A program made the position numbers and the translations under genes. Under the pieces are notes generated by a model, which had not been told where the DNA came from, ran no database searches, and saw only the letters and a program-made list of their open reading frames with translations. This document shows positions 18,538 to 28,058 of a DNA stretch of 60,718 nt, in pieces (positions within the stretch are counted from its first letter, which is position 1; the number at the start of each line of letters is the position of its first letter). Origin of the DNA: M3007 sp044350415 (GTDB lineage Bacteria > Bacteroidota > Bacteroidia > Chitinophagales > Saprospiraceae); contig JBILHQ010000007.1 in the NCBI GenBank assembly GCA_044350415.1, forward strand, positions 1 to 60,718, given 5' to 3'.

Positions 18538-21435
18538 TCAAAACCGAATCAAAAAATCTGTCAAATTCGTCTCCGTATCCAATTCCAGCCTTTTGCGCAG
18601 GCGATACCGGCCAGCCTCCACCCCGCGGATGGAAATATTCATCAGCGCGGCGATTTCTTTGCTGCTGAGGTTCATGCGCAGGTAAGCGCACATCTTGTAG
18701 TCATTGGGACTCAGATGGCTGAACCGCTCGGCGAGGCGCTTCAGAAAATCGCTGTGTACCTGATCGAAATTCTGGAAAAAATGTTCCCAATCAGCGTCAA
18801 AACTGGCGTCAATATCCAGTATTTTAATAATTCTGGATACTTCTTTTTCTACATCCGGCGATTGCGAGACCCTTTGCTTCAACTTATTCAGGGCGCTGGC
18901 AATATTATTCAGAATTTCATTTTTTTGAACAATATGCAGTGTAGCGGAAGCCAATTCCTGGTTTTTATGACTGACCTCAGCAGCTAATTTTTCATGTTGA
19001 AGCCGGTTGATTTCCTCTTCCGATTGTTGGGCCAACAGTAAGTGTTCTGCTTCCCGCATTTGGTGTTTATTGTGTAACAAGGCCTTTTCTGCTTCAAATT
19101 TCTTTTGTTGACGGTATATCAACCACAACAGGAGCCCCAACAACAGTAATATATAGAACAAATACGCTAACCGGCTGTAATACCAGGGAGGGGAAATGCT
19201 GAAATGAAAAGATACTTCCTCACTTTCCTGCCCATACTGATTGCGTGCTTTTACATGAAAAGAATAGTTGCCTGGTGGTAAGTTATTATAGCGCAAATCT
19301 GATTCCTTATTCCACTCCGACCAACCAGTTTCACTGCCTTCCAAAAAATGGGCATACCGCACGAATTCTCCCCCTGGGCAATCGGGAGCCGCAAAAGCAA
19401 AACTGATCGTATTTTGGTCACTGGACAGGGCTGTTTTGCTACCCAGGGCAGCAATATGACCTCCAAATAACAGACTATCTGTCTTGCTTTTCAGGCGTAC
19501 TTCCTGCAATACAATCCGTATTTCCCGTTTTTTACGGAAATAAATCTCGGGATTAAAATGGATAAACCCTTTGGTGGTTGCCACAAATAAATTCTGGGCG
19601 TCTACTGGTAAAATAAAAGGGAATCCATCTGTTAACTGGGTATTCAGTTCGGGCACCAAAACCTTGTTAACTTCCTTATCGAGGGTTTTATTCTCCACCA
19701 TCAGCGCCCCTGTTTCCTTATTGGTTACAAACCAGATATTCCCCGCATTATCCTGTTTCAGGTACTGAACTGAAACATTTTCGCCAAAAATGCCATTAAA
19801 CCTGTCATCAGGATCAAATCGGCCAGTGGCTTCATTAAACGAAAAGACGCCTTTTTTTCCGGTGAATATTATTTTATGGTCGAGCCCAAAAAGGTTATTG
19901 CCCAATTCGGATGGCAACCCCTGACGGCCATCAAAAAAATCAACGGCCAACTGGTGTTCCTCCGGGCGAATTCGGGCCCGGTAAATGCCCCGGTATGGAT
20001 GCGCCATCCAGATATTACCGGCCGCACCACTGGCCAATAAACGGCTGCTTTCCGCGAAACCCGGCAGTGGCGCATCAAACACCCAGCCATTGGCCGACTG
20101 CTTCAACATGGCAAAACCATTGTAATGACCTGCCACCGCCCAGCCGGGAGAAAAGGGAAGAAATTGCCAGACGCCCATCAAACTGGCAATTTTTCGGGCA
20201 TTTAGCCCATTCACCACAAAGGCACCATCGTGGTGGCCCATCAGTAATTGGCCATCCAGTTCATTCAGGCTCCAGACTTGTCCGTTAGAATGGGCCACCG
20301 GGTGAAACTGGCTGCGCCCGGCAGGGGTGTAATAGGATTTCCAGTCAATAGCATACAAACCGGTATTGGTGCCAAAATAAATTTTCCCTTTGTAAATCCG
20401 GGCGGTATAACCAGTGCCCTGCAATTCGCCGTCAGGAAAAAAGGTGGTAAAGGGCGACTGAATATCCACCCAGGTAATGCCATTATCAAGGCCGAGCCAT
20501 ACGCTGCCATTCCGGGCAGCCAGCAAGCTGAGGACGGTATTGTTTTGCAGCCCGTTTTTCTTGTTAATCTGGAGAAAAATACGCCGGAAACGATCAAGGG
20601 TTGCCATACCATGGAGCGCTGTCCCAATGGCGATTTTGCCATCAGGCAACATTTGGGAGCAAAAAATAATATTATTTTTCAGGAAGGCATCATCCTGCGT
20701 TTCCCAGGGCTCAAAACTGGCACCCTTAAAATAAAAAATCCCATCTCCGATAGTCGTAACAAGAATGGAATCAGTACTCCACTGAAGAATGGCGGATATT
20801 TTCCCTTTATCAAAAACACTTGGATGTGATAGTGGAATAAATTGTTCATTTTCAAATACATACAATTGAAAAGTACTGCTCTGAATAACTAATTGATTCT
20901 TCCAGAATCCCATAAAAAACAGGGACGAGCCTTCGGGCATTGCAGCCTTTACGGTTCCATGAGCGTACCGGAATACCTGGTGGTCGGTCCTGAAAAAAAC
21001 ACCATCGGCACATACTTCAATGTCCCAAACATCCGCGAAATGCTGATCGGCGGCAGGCAGTTGATTTTTCAAAGAATGGTACGTCATTCGTCCACGTTCA
21101 TCGGGCGAAAAAAAGCCAAAATCACCTTGTCCACCGACATAAATATTCCCATTGGGGCCTACCCCAACCGATCGCACAATCGTTCCATTGTCCAGTGGAT
21201 AAAGCCGCCAGTGCATACCATCGAACTCCAGCAAACCACTGTTATTGGCATACCACATGACCCCATTGCTATCTTGAGCGATATCCCAGATTTGTGTACC
21301 TGCCTTAAAATCACTTTTATCAAAATTCAATACTGGGGGTATACCAATATTGACGCTTTGCGGATAGAGTTCCGACAGGTGGAAAAGAAAAATCAGGGAT
21401 AGCCAGATAATAAAACTGGTGGTGCGATGCCTCAT
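18538..21435 (-). CDS. Beta-propeller / Y_Y_Y sensor with LuxR-type HTH, membrane-anchored regulator
   Basis: 965 residues from ATG 21435; a TTG at 21450 is possible but overlaps a TAnnTTTG promoter element, so ATG is chosen. An N-terminal signal segment (TTSFIIWLSLIFLFHLS) leads to a Reg_prop-type beta-propeller up to about residue 680 (repeats such as 'DIAQDSNGVMWYANNSGLLEF'). A Y_Y_Y domain follows (NLPPGNYSFHVKARNQYGQE). One membrane helix (YLFYILLLLGLLLWLIY, ~765-785) leads to a long coiled coil (HLLLAQQSEEEINRLQHEKL) and a C-terminal LuxR/GerE-type helix-turn-helix (LSPNDYKMCAYLRMNLSSKE with IAALMNISIRGVEAGRYRLR). It probably senses a glycan in the periplasm and acts on DNA from the membrane. 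It is divergent from the PKD-SusC-SusD-GH30 genes and is the likely regulator of that locus. No histidine-kinase domain is present. Confidence 0.9.
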   Translation of the reverse strand: MRHRTTSFIIWLSLIFLFHLSELYPQSVNIGIPPVLNFDKSDFKAGTQIWDIAQDSNGVMWYANNSGLLEFDGMHWRLYPLDNGTIVRSVGVGPNGNIYVGGQGDFGFFSPDERGRMTYHSLKNQLPAADQHFADVWDIEVCADGVFFRTDHQVFRYAHGTVKAAMPEGSSLFFMGFWKNQLVIQSSTFQLYVFENEQFIPLSHPSVFDKGKISAILQWSTDSILVTTIGDGIFYFKGASFEPWETQDDAFLKNNIIFCSQMLPDGKIAIGTALHGMATLDRFRRIFLQINKKNGLQNNTVLSLLAARNGSVWLGLDNGITWVDIQSPFTTFFPDGELQGTGYTARIYKGKIYFGTNTGLYAIDWKSYYTPAGRSQFHPVAHSNGQVWSLNELDGQLLMGHHDGAFVVNGLNARKIASLMGVWQFLPFSPGWAVAGHYNGFAMLKQSANGWVFDAPLPGFAESSRLLASGAAGNIWMAHPYRGIYRARIRPEEHQLAVDFFDGRQGLPSELGNNLFGLDHKIIFTGKKGVFSFNEATGRFDPDDRFNGIFGENVSVQYLKQDNAGNIWFVTNKETGALMVENKTLDKEVNKVLVPELNTQLTDGFPFILPVDAQNLFVATTKGFIHFNPEIYFRKKREIRIVLQEVRLKSKTDSLLFGGHIAALGSKTALSSDQNTISFAFAAPDCPGGEFVRYAHFLEGSETGWSEWNKESDLRYNNLPPGNYSFHVKARNQYGQESEEVSFHFSISPPWYYSRLAYLFYILLLLGLLLWLIYRQQKKFEAEKALLHNKHQMREAEHLLLAQQSEEEINRLQHEKLAAEVSHKNQELASATLHIVQKNEILNNIASALNKLKQRVSQSPDVEKEVSRIIKILDIDASFDADWEHFFQNFDQVHSDFLKRLAERFSHLSPNDYKMCAYLRMNLSSKEIAALMNISIRGVEAGRYRLRKRLELDTETNLTDFLIRF

Positions 21436-21447
21436 AATTTGATACGA

Positions 21448-21455
21448 CAAAATTA
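21448..21455 (-). promoter_or_regulatory. Bacteroidota -7 promoter element (TAATTTTG)
   Basis: On the minus strand TAATTTTG matches TAnnTTTG and lies 12 bases before ATG 21435. It overlaps the alternative TTG start, which argues for the ATG. No clear -33 TTG was found. Confidence 0.45.
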
Positions 21456-21649
21456 CACTATTAAAGACCGTGTGTTCCTCCCCGTAGCCAATGCAGTAGA
21501 AATGCAGTAGTTCAAAACAATAGCAACGTATTTTAGTAGTAGTATTTTATGCTGATAACAAAGATTATTGCCGCACATTTGCCAACTTTATTTAAAAATA
21601 CTTTATTTTTATTTTATTAACCCATCTTATTACAGGCATTATAGCAATT

Positions 21650-23413
21650 ATGAAAAATTTACAACATCTAAAACTATTTCTTGCCATTATACTGGCAACC
21701 GCATTGATTTCATCTTGTAAGAAGAAAATAGAACCAGAAGTGATCTCCGGTTTTTCGTTTTCTATCGACGTTGCTGATTTCAGCAAAGTAACTTTTACCA
21801 GTGCTGCACAAAATGCGACTACAGTATCCTGGGAATTTGGAGATGGCACCACCTCCAGCGAATTAAATCCGGTTCACTCTTATGCTGCTACTGGCACCTA
21901 CACCGTAAAACAGACTGCTACGGGCGCAGATGCCACCACTGACGTTTCTTCCCAGACGTTAACTATCTCCGACCCGGATGCGGAACTTACTAAATTAGTG
22001 GGTGCGGGTTCAAAGACCTGGAAACTACTTCGGGTGGTAGCGCCCGGCCGTTGGCCGCTCGAAGTTGGTCCGATTACCAAAGACCAGGTTTGGTGGGCAC
22101 AAGGGCGCGACAACGACGAAATCGCTAATCGTCCGTGCATCATGAATGATGAGTTTACATTTGGCCGGGATGGTAGTTTTACCTACAATTCTAACGGTGA
22201 TTTCTGGGCAGAAGGCGGCGTATTTTTGACGGCAAATTTGTGTCAGGAGACTAATGCCACCAACCTGCAAGGTGAAAACGGTGTAGACAATTCTGCATTC
22301 GGTGACGGCGTGCACACTTATGTGCTCAACAATGGTGTTAAACAAACCATCGAAGTAAAAGGGCTGGGTGCTTACATTGGCTTGCCTAAAATCGGTACAG
22401 ATGCCGAAGTAAAAGTGCCACAACAATCGGTTGTATACGATGTGATCAAACTCACTGACGGTGCTGTAGATACCCTGATTCTCGAATCGGACTATAAATT
22501 TGCCGGCAATACCTCTGGCACCGACGATGCTTACTGGAAAATTGTACTGGTACACTATGATAATGCTGCGGATGAGCCAGCCATCCCAAGTCCAAAACCA
22601 CAAGCTGCTTTCAATGGCGTATTGGATGGATTCAACGTTGATTTAACGAATACCTCTAAAAATGCCACCAGCTACAGCTGGGACTTTGGTGATGGCAACA
22701 GCGATGCAAGTCAAAACCCATCCCACACTTATGCTGCTCCGGGTATTTACACCGTAGTACTTACCGCAATCAACAACGTGGGAACCAGCACTGCACAAAA
22801 AGAATTTACCATTACATCAGGTGCCATGACAGAGGCTGATCTGATCGGCGGCGCATGGAAAGTCAGGACTGCCGATAATTCTATTTTTGTAGGTCCTGGA
22901 TTAGGCAGCAATGCATGGTGGGGATGCCCGGTCAACAACCTGAACGGCACATCTACTGGCACTGACGACTGGTCCTGTATTACCAACGACGAGTTTATGT
23001 TCACCGCAGGTGGAGTTTATCAATACAAAACCAATGGCGAGGCCCGCAACGACGGGTATATGGGCAGCCCGAATGGCTGCTGGTCGGATGCACAAGTAGC
23101 AGCCAGCGGCAATGGCGCGGCATTTGGATCTGGTACGCACAGTTTCACATTTACCCCGGCTTCCGGCACCGACCGTCCAGTGATCACCGTGAATAACGGT
23201 GCTTCAGGTGCTGCATTTATTGGATTTTATAAAGGATTTTACGGTGGTGAAAACGGCAGCGGCGCCAATGCTCCAAATGGCGGTGCTACTTCCAATCGCT
23301 ATGAAGTAATGAGCTATCTGAAAGCTGGCGGCGTAGAAACGCTGACTATTTCGGTAGATATTTCTGGTGGTCATGATGGTTCTGCAGCATGGTCAATCGT
23401 GCTTCAAAGATAA
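21650..23413 (+). CDS. PKD-domain surface glycan-binding lipoprotein
   Basis: 587 residues. A lipoprotein signal ends at ALISSC (Cys23). The layout is two copies of a PKD domain (VSWEFGDGTTSSELNPVHSY and YSWDFGDGNSDASQNPSHTY), each followed by a ~180-residue beta module. The modules share the features 'KTWKL' / 'GAWKV', 'WWAQG' / 'WWGCP', 'CIMNDEFTF' / 'CITNDEFMF' and a closing 'AYWKIVLV' / 'AAWSIVLQ'. Such modules are typical of PKD-type binding proteins in laminarin and beta-glucan loci of Bacteroidota. The gene precedes susC, not follows susD, and a strong terminator separates them. The role, capture of glycan at the outer membrane for SusCD, is inferred. Confidence 0.88.
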   Translation: MKNLQHLKLFLAIILATALISSCKKKIEPEVISGFSFSIDVADFSKVTFTSAAQNATTVSWEFGDGTTSSELNPVHSYAATGTYTVKQTATGADATTDVSSQTLTISDPDAELTKLVGAGSKTWKLLRVVAPGRWPLEVGPITKDQVWWAQGRDNDEIANRPCIMNDEFTFGRDGSFTYNSNGDFWAEGGVFLTANLCQETNATNLQGENGVDNSAFGDGVHTYVLNNGVKQTIEVKGLGAYIGLPKIGTDAEVKVPQQSVVYDVIKLTDGAVDTLILESDYKFAGNTSGTDDAYWKIVLVHYDNAADEPAIPSPKPQAAFNGVLDGFNVDLTNTSKNATSYSWDFGDGNSDASQNPSHTYAAPGIYTVVLTAINNVGTSTAQKEFTITSGAMTEADLIGGAWKVRTADNSIFVGPGLGSNAWWGCPVNNLNGTSTGTDDWSCITNDEFMFTAGGVYQYKTNGEARNDGYMGSPNGCWSDAQVAASGNGAAFGSGTHSFTFTPASGTDRPVITVNNGASGAAFIGFYKGFYGGENGSGANAPNGGATSNRYEVMSYLKAGGVETLTISVDISGGHDGSAAWSIVLQR

Positions 23414-23440
23414 ATTAGTTTACAATCAGGGTTAAGTTTC

Positions 23441-23487
23441 AACATGGAGCACCCGGGTCGCGCCGGGTGCTTTCATGTTGTTTTTTT
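23441..23487 (+). terminator. Rho-independent terminator between lipoprotein gene and susC
   Basis: The stem AGCACCCGG (23448-23456) pairs with CCGGGTGCT (23463-23471), widened by AACATG/CATGTT outside, and is followed by a run of seven T. It should end the lipoprotein transcript. It also sits in the presumed susC leader and could act as an attenuator. Confidence 0.8.
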
Positions 23488-23514
23488 AACAAAAAGGCTA
23501 TTCCTTCTATTGAT

Positions 23515-26445
23515 ATGATAAAAAATATACGCAAAATACTGCTGTTCACGCTGTTATGCTGGCAGCTCAATACTTTCGCCCAGATTACAGGAAAAGTTAC
23601 CGATAAGGATGGCGTTCCACTTACTGGTGTCACCATTTTGGTAAAAGGCACTGCTACCGGTACCACTACCGACATTGACGGCAATTACCGGATCCCCTCC
23701 TCTGAAGGAACCATTTCCTTCCGGTATGTTGGATATGAAAACCAGGACGTCCCCATTGACAACCGATCTGTCATCGACATCAGGATGTTGGAGAATACCC
23801 AAACCCTCCATACCGTGGTCGTGATCGGTTACGGCACACAAAAGAAAAAAGACCTTACGACTGCTGTTGTGATCGTCGATGAAAATGCGATTAAAGACCG
23901 GCCCATGGTTTCTGCTGCCGAAGCTTTGCAGGGGAAAGCAGCAGGTGTACAAGTAATGCAACCTTCCGGCAAACCAGGTGGTGATATCTCTGTACGTGTG
24001 CGGGGGGCTACTTCTGTACTCGCCGGCAACGAGCCTTTGTATGTGGTTGATGGTGTCCCCACTACAGATATCAGGGGGCTCAATCCGACAGATATCGCCA
24101 CTTTAACCGTATTAAAAGACGCTGCATCAGCTGCTATTTATGGTGCCCGCGCCGCCAACGGTGTGGTACTTATCACGACTAAACGCGGCAAAGAAAACGT
24201 CCCATCGGTGCGCTTCAATTCCTATATTGGTATCTCCCGCCTCCGCAAACCCATCGAGGTGCTCAGCACCAAAAAATACCGCGAACTGGTAGATGAAATT
24301 ATCCCCGGTTCGCTGGACCCTGCCGCCACCGGCTACACCAACTGGGGTAATGAAGTGTTTGGTACCGGAAAAAATCAAAGTTACCAACTGGCCTTTTCGG
24401 GTGGTGACGAAAAGTCGCGGTATATGGTATCCAGCAGTTACCTGAAAAACGACGGTACTGTCCGGCCGGCGAGTTTTGACCGGTATTCCCTGCGCATCAA
24501 TCTCGACAACCAGGTAAAATCCTGGCTCAAAATGACGACTAGCCTCAATGCGCTGAGTTCTAAAACAAAAGACACTCCCGACAATGCCAGTTCGGGCCGG
24601 GGCGGCGTAATCATGAGCGCACTGAACACTCCGCCCTTTTTGCATATTTACAAAAATGATGGCAGCGGCCAATACGACCCGAATCCTTTCCAGCCTTCCT
24701 GGGAAAATCCTGTGGCATATATGGAAGGCCCCGATCAGGAGCAGACCGACAATCGCCTGTTCGGCAGTGTAAGTGCGGAAGCAAAAATATTCCGCGGGCT
24801 AAGTTATAAAACTAATCTGGGTATTGATTTCAACAGTCACCAGTGGGATTATTACCTCGATCCATTTAAAACTAATTTTGGACGCAACCAAAATGGCATT
24901 GGGCGCTCTGATAAGTCCAACAATAACAGCGTGTTATGGGAAAATACGCTCAACTATGTACGTTCCCTTAAAAACAGTAATTTCTCGCTGCTTGCAGGCA
25001 ACAGTATTCAACAATACTACTTCAATGATTCATATCTTCAGGGCAACGATTTCCCGGCAGATGTATCCGTAAGAACGCTGAATGCCGCTAATAGTGTGGT
25101 GGGCAGTACCAACCGGGAATCATGGGCACTGGCTTCTTTCTTTGGCCGCGCTACTTACGATTTCAAAGGGCGTTACCTGTTCACCGCCAGTCTGCGCCGC
25201 GATGGCTCTTCCAAATTGGCGCAGCACTGGGGAACAATGCCCGCATTTTCAGCGGGCTGGCGCCTCTCTTCGGAACCATTTATGGCAGGCATCAACGCCA
25301 TTAATGACCTGAAAATAAGGGTGGGATGGGGCAAAAATGGCAACCAGGAAGGTATTCCAAATTATGCGCGCTACGGATTGGTATCCTATTACCACCGCGC
25401 TTCCACTAATCCACTTTCGGGTCCGGCTGCAGCTCAAACAACTTATGGCAACCCCGATCTGCGCTGGGAAACCACGGCCCAGACGAATATCGGTTTTGAC
25501 CTCTCCGCTTTTGATTCCCGCGTTACCCTCAATGCCGATGCCTATATCAAAAAGACAGCCGATGTATTGCTCAATGTCCAATTGTCGAGCTCGCTGCCGA
25601 TTACCACCATTCAGACCAATGCCGGCAATATCGAGAACAAAGGCATTGATCTTTCCCTTTCGACCATTAATATCGACCGTCTTTTAAAATGGACCACCGA
25701 TTTTAATATTTCTTTCAACCGCAACAAAGTCACGGACCTGCAGTACACCGACATTTATTATTTCGGTCGTATTTACAGCAATAACCAGGATGTGGCGATC
25801 GTGCGAAAAGGGCTGCCATTGGGCTCCTTTTCTGGCTATGTTGCAGATGGCGTAGACCCGGAAACAGGTAATATGAAGTTCAGGGATGTCAATAACAATG
25901 GTATTTTTGACACTGGAGACCGCACCATTATCGGTAATGCACAACCCAAATTCACTTTTGGTTTCACCAATAACATTTCTTACAAACGGTTCGACTTCAA
26001 TTTCTTTTTCCAGGGTAGTTATGGCAATGATATTTACAACGCCACCCGGATTGATCTCGAAGGAATGTTTGACAGTAAAAACCAGTCGACAGCAGTATTG
26101 CGCCGTTGGACCACCACCAACCGATACACCGATATCCCGCGCGCATTGGGTGGCGGCAAGGTGGATAATGTACGCAATTCCAGCCGGTTTGTGGAAGACG
26201 GATCGTATATCCGCTTGAAAGCAGTGACGCTGTCTTATCATATTATCAGGAATGGCACCAATAAACTGGGCGTAGAAAAAATGACCGTTTACACGACAGG
26301 GCAAAACCTGCTGACCTTGACGAAGTACACCGGTTTTGACCCCGAAGTAAATGCTTTTGGCCTCAGTGCTACAGAGTTGGGTATCGATTACGGTACTTAT
26401 CCACAAGCCCGCACGCTTACGGTGGGACTCAATATTGAATTTTAA
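23515..26445 (+). CDS. SusC/RagA-type TonB-linked outer membrane transporter
   Basis: 976 residues from ATG 23515 (MIKNIRKILLFTLLCWQLN). A longer in-frame start at 23467 lies inside the terminator, so it is rejected. After the signal peptide comes a carboxypeptidase-like regulatory domain (ITGKVTDKDGVPLTGVTILV ... YRIPSSEGTISFRYVGYE). Next is a TonB box region, then the plug domain (SAAEALQGKAAGVQV ... GNEPLYVVDGVPTTDI ... AASAAIYGARAANGVVLITT). A 22-strand barrel of the SusC type completes the protein and ends in LTVGLNIEF with a terminal Phe. It imports oligosaccharides together with the SusD partner 12 bases downstream. Confidence 0.97.
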   Translation: MIKNIRKILLFTLLCWQLNTFAQITGKVTDKDGVPLTGVTILVKGTATGTTTDIDGNYRIPSSEGTISFRYVGYENQDVPIDNRSVIDIRMLENTQTLHTVVVIGYGTQKKKDLTTAVVIVDENAIKDRPMVSAAEALQGKAAGVQVMQPSGKPGGDISVRVRGATSVLAGNEPLYVVDGVPTTDIRGLNPTDIATLTVLKDAASAAIYGARAANGVVLITTKRGKENVPSVRFNSYIGISRLRKPIEVLSTKKYRELVDEIIPGSLDPAATGYTNWGNEVFGTGKNQSYQLAFSGGDEKSRYMVSSSYLKNDGTVRPASFDRYSLRINLDNQVKSWLKMTTSLNALSSKTKDTPDNASSGRGGVIMSALNTPPFLHIYKNDGSGQYDPNPFQPSWENPVAYMEGPDQEQTDNRLFGSVSAEAKIFRGLSYKTNLGIDFNSHQWDYYLDPFKTNFGRNQNGIGRSDKSNNNSVLWENTLNYVRSLKNSNFSLLAGNSIQQYYFNDSYLQGNDFPADVSVRTLNAANSVVGSTNRESWALASFFGRATYDFKGRYLFTASLRRDGSSKLAQHWGTMPAFSAGWRLSSEPFMAGINAINDLKIRVGWGKNGNQEGIPNYARYGLVSYYHRASTNPLSGPAAAQTTYGNPDLRWETTAQTNIGFDLSAFDSRVTLNADAYIKKTADVLLNVQLSSSLPITTIQTNAGNIENKGIDLSLSTINIDRLLKWTTDFNISFNRNKVTDLQYTDIYYFGRIYSNNQDVAIVRKGLPLGSFSGYVADGVDPETGNMKFRDVNNNGIFDTGDRTIIGNAQPKFTFGFTNNISYKRFDFNFFFQGSYGNDIYNATRIDLEGMFDSKNQSTAVLRRWTTTNRYTDIPRALGGGKVDNVRNSSRFVEDGSYIRLKAVTLSYHIIRNGTNKLGVEKMTVYTTGQNLLTLTKYTGFDPEVNAFGLSATELGIDYGTYPQARTLTVGLNIEF

Positions 26446-26457
26446 ATTATACAAAAA

Positions 26458-27924
26458 ATGAACCTAAGATATATATTGTTCCTTGCTGGCGCATTAGCCA
26501 TATCTGCGACATCTTGTAAGGACTTCTTAAACCTGGAACCCGAATCACAAAGTATCGCGGTAACCAATACCAGCGCAGATTCACTGGTATATATCTCTGC
26601 CTCTGAGGTCGAAGCAGCGCTTTCGGGAGCGTATGCGGGTTTTAAAAACGAATATTTCGAACTCGATTATTTCGTGAACGGCGATGCGCAGTCCGACGAT
26701 GCTTATGCCGGCGGAGACAATCCATCCAATTTCCAGATTGATGATTACCAATTAGATGCGACCAATGCTAACGTGAGTCGCGACTGGGCATATTTGTATT
26801 CCACGATCGGCAAAGCCAACAGCGTCATCAACAACGTCAATGCCATTAACGACCCGGCACTTACCGCCACACGGAAAAAGGAAATTTTGGGCGAGGCGTT
26901 GTTTATTCGTGCCTTTATGTACTTCCAGTTGGTGCAACTTTGGGGAGATGTACCGCTCCAATTGACCGATGTAAAAACCATCAGCGCCGAAAATTTAGAC
27001 CAGATTTATGCCATTCTTTTCCCGGCCCGAAACCCGGAAGAGGAAGTGTACCGGCAGATCATTACGGATTTGGAAGTAGCCCTTACCAATGTGCGCACAA
27101 CGGCCGACCACAAAGGATTCGCAACTAAAGGCGCTGTGAATGCTGTTTTGGCCAAAGTGTATGCCACTCAACCCGTCCATGAATGGCCTAAAGTCAACCA
27201 ATATTGCGATGCCGTAATGGCAGGCGGTTACAGCCTCCTGCCCGATTACAATCAACTCTGGGACAATGCCAATGAAAATTCACCGGAAGCCATCTTCGAA
27301 ATTAATTATAACGGAGGTATCACAGATGGCAACTGGGGCACCAAAATATTTCGAGGGTTGGACTGGAAAAAATTCAATCTCCCTTCTAATGACCTTATAA
27401 AAGCCTTTGATAATGAGAATGATATGATCAGAAAAAATGCTTCCGTCGTTTTCACAGATGTATCCGGAAAATGGTCCGACAGCCACTGGCCACAGACCCA
27501 TTATCCCTTTATCAATAAATTTCATGATTTTAATGAAGGCAGTTCGCAAAATTATATCTTTATTCGCCTCGCCGATATCCTGTTGCTAAAAGCGGAAGCC
27601 CTGAATGAAGCAGGCGATCTTGCAGGCGCAGCAGCGTTGGTCAATCAAATTCGCACCCGTGTTAATTTGCCCAATACCCCTGCTGCATCGCAAACTGATA
27701 TGCGGTTGGCGATTGAAAAAGAACGCCGGCTCGAAATGGTCTTCGAAGGGCATCGATGGTATGATCTGAAACGCACTGGTCGCGCTATAACGGTCATGAA
27801 TGCCGCAACTGGCGTCAACAACGAAAACCTGGGGTATCAACTTACGGAAAACCGGTTAGTATGGCCGATTCCGCAAGCAGAACTAGATAAAAATTCGAAA
27901 TTAGTGCAGAATGCAGGGTATTAG
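26458..27924 (+). CDS. SusD/RagB-type glycan-binding lipoprotein
   Basis: 488 residues with lipobox AISATSC (Cys20) and the typical SusD start KDFLNLEPES. TPR-like helices follow ('AEALNEAGDLAGAAALVNQI'). The family's C-terminal block is present: IEKERRLEMVFEGHRWYDLK, 'RTGRA', then 'LVWPIPQAELDKN' and 'LVQNAGY'. It is the surface lid of the SusC transporter directly upstream and is co-transcribed with it. The TAG stop forms part of the left arm of a palindromic element. Confidence 0.97.
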   Translation: MNLRYILFLAGALAISATSCKDFLNLEPESQSIAVTNTSADSLVYISASEVEAALSGAYAGFKNEYFELDYFVNGDAQSDDAYAGGDNPSNFQIDDYQLDATNANVSRDWAYLYSTIGKANSVINNVNAINDPALTATRKKEILGEALFIRAFMYFQLVQLWGDVPLQLTDVKTISAENLDQIYAILFPARNPEEEVYRQIITDLEVALTNVRTTADHKGFATKGAVNAVLAKVYATQPVHEWPKVNQYCDAVMAGGYSLLPDYNQLWDNANENSPEAIFEINYNGGITDGNWGTKIFRGLDWKKFNLPSNDLIKAFDNENDMIRKNASVVFTDVSGKWSDSHWPQTHYPFINKFHDFNEGSSQNYIFIRLADILLLKAEALNEAGDLAGAAALVNQIRTRVNLPNTPAASQTDMRLAIEKERRLEMVFEGHRWYDLKRTGRAITVMNAATGVNNENLGYQLTENRLVWPIPQAELDKNSKLVQNAGY

Positions 27925-28046
27925 TCTTTTTTAGTCCCAAGTCTGTTAGTCCCAGGTCCATAGCGTGTACCACAAGCATTCCGTCCTATAGTGAAATCGA
28001 TAGGCTTGTGCTACAATCTACGAACCTGAGACTAAAAAAAGACTAA
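27921..28046. repeat. Nested palindromic element, MITE-like, between susD and GH30
   Basis: Outer arms 27921-27936 (TTAGTCTTTTTTAGTC) and 28030-28046 are reverse complements apart from one extra T. Inner arms 27967-27977 (GTACCACAAGC) and 28004-28014 pair with 10 of 11 matches. The left outer arm includes the susD stop codon. The element fills nearly the whole gap before the GH30 gene. Confidence 0.7.
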
Positions 28047-28058
28047 TTTTATACATCA

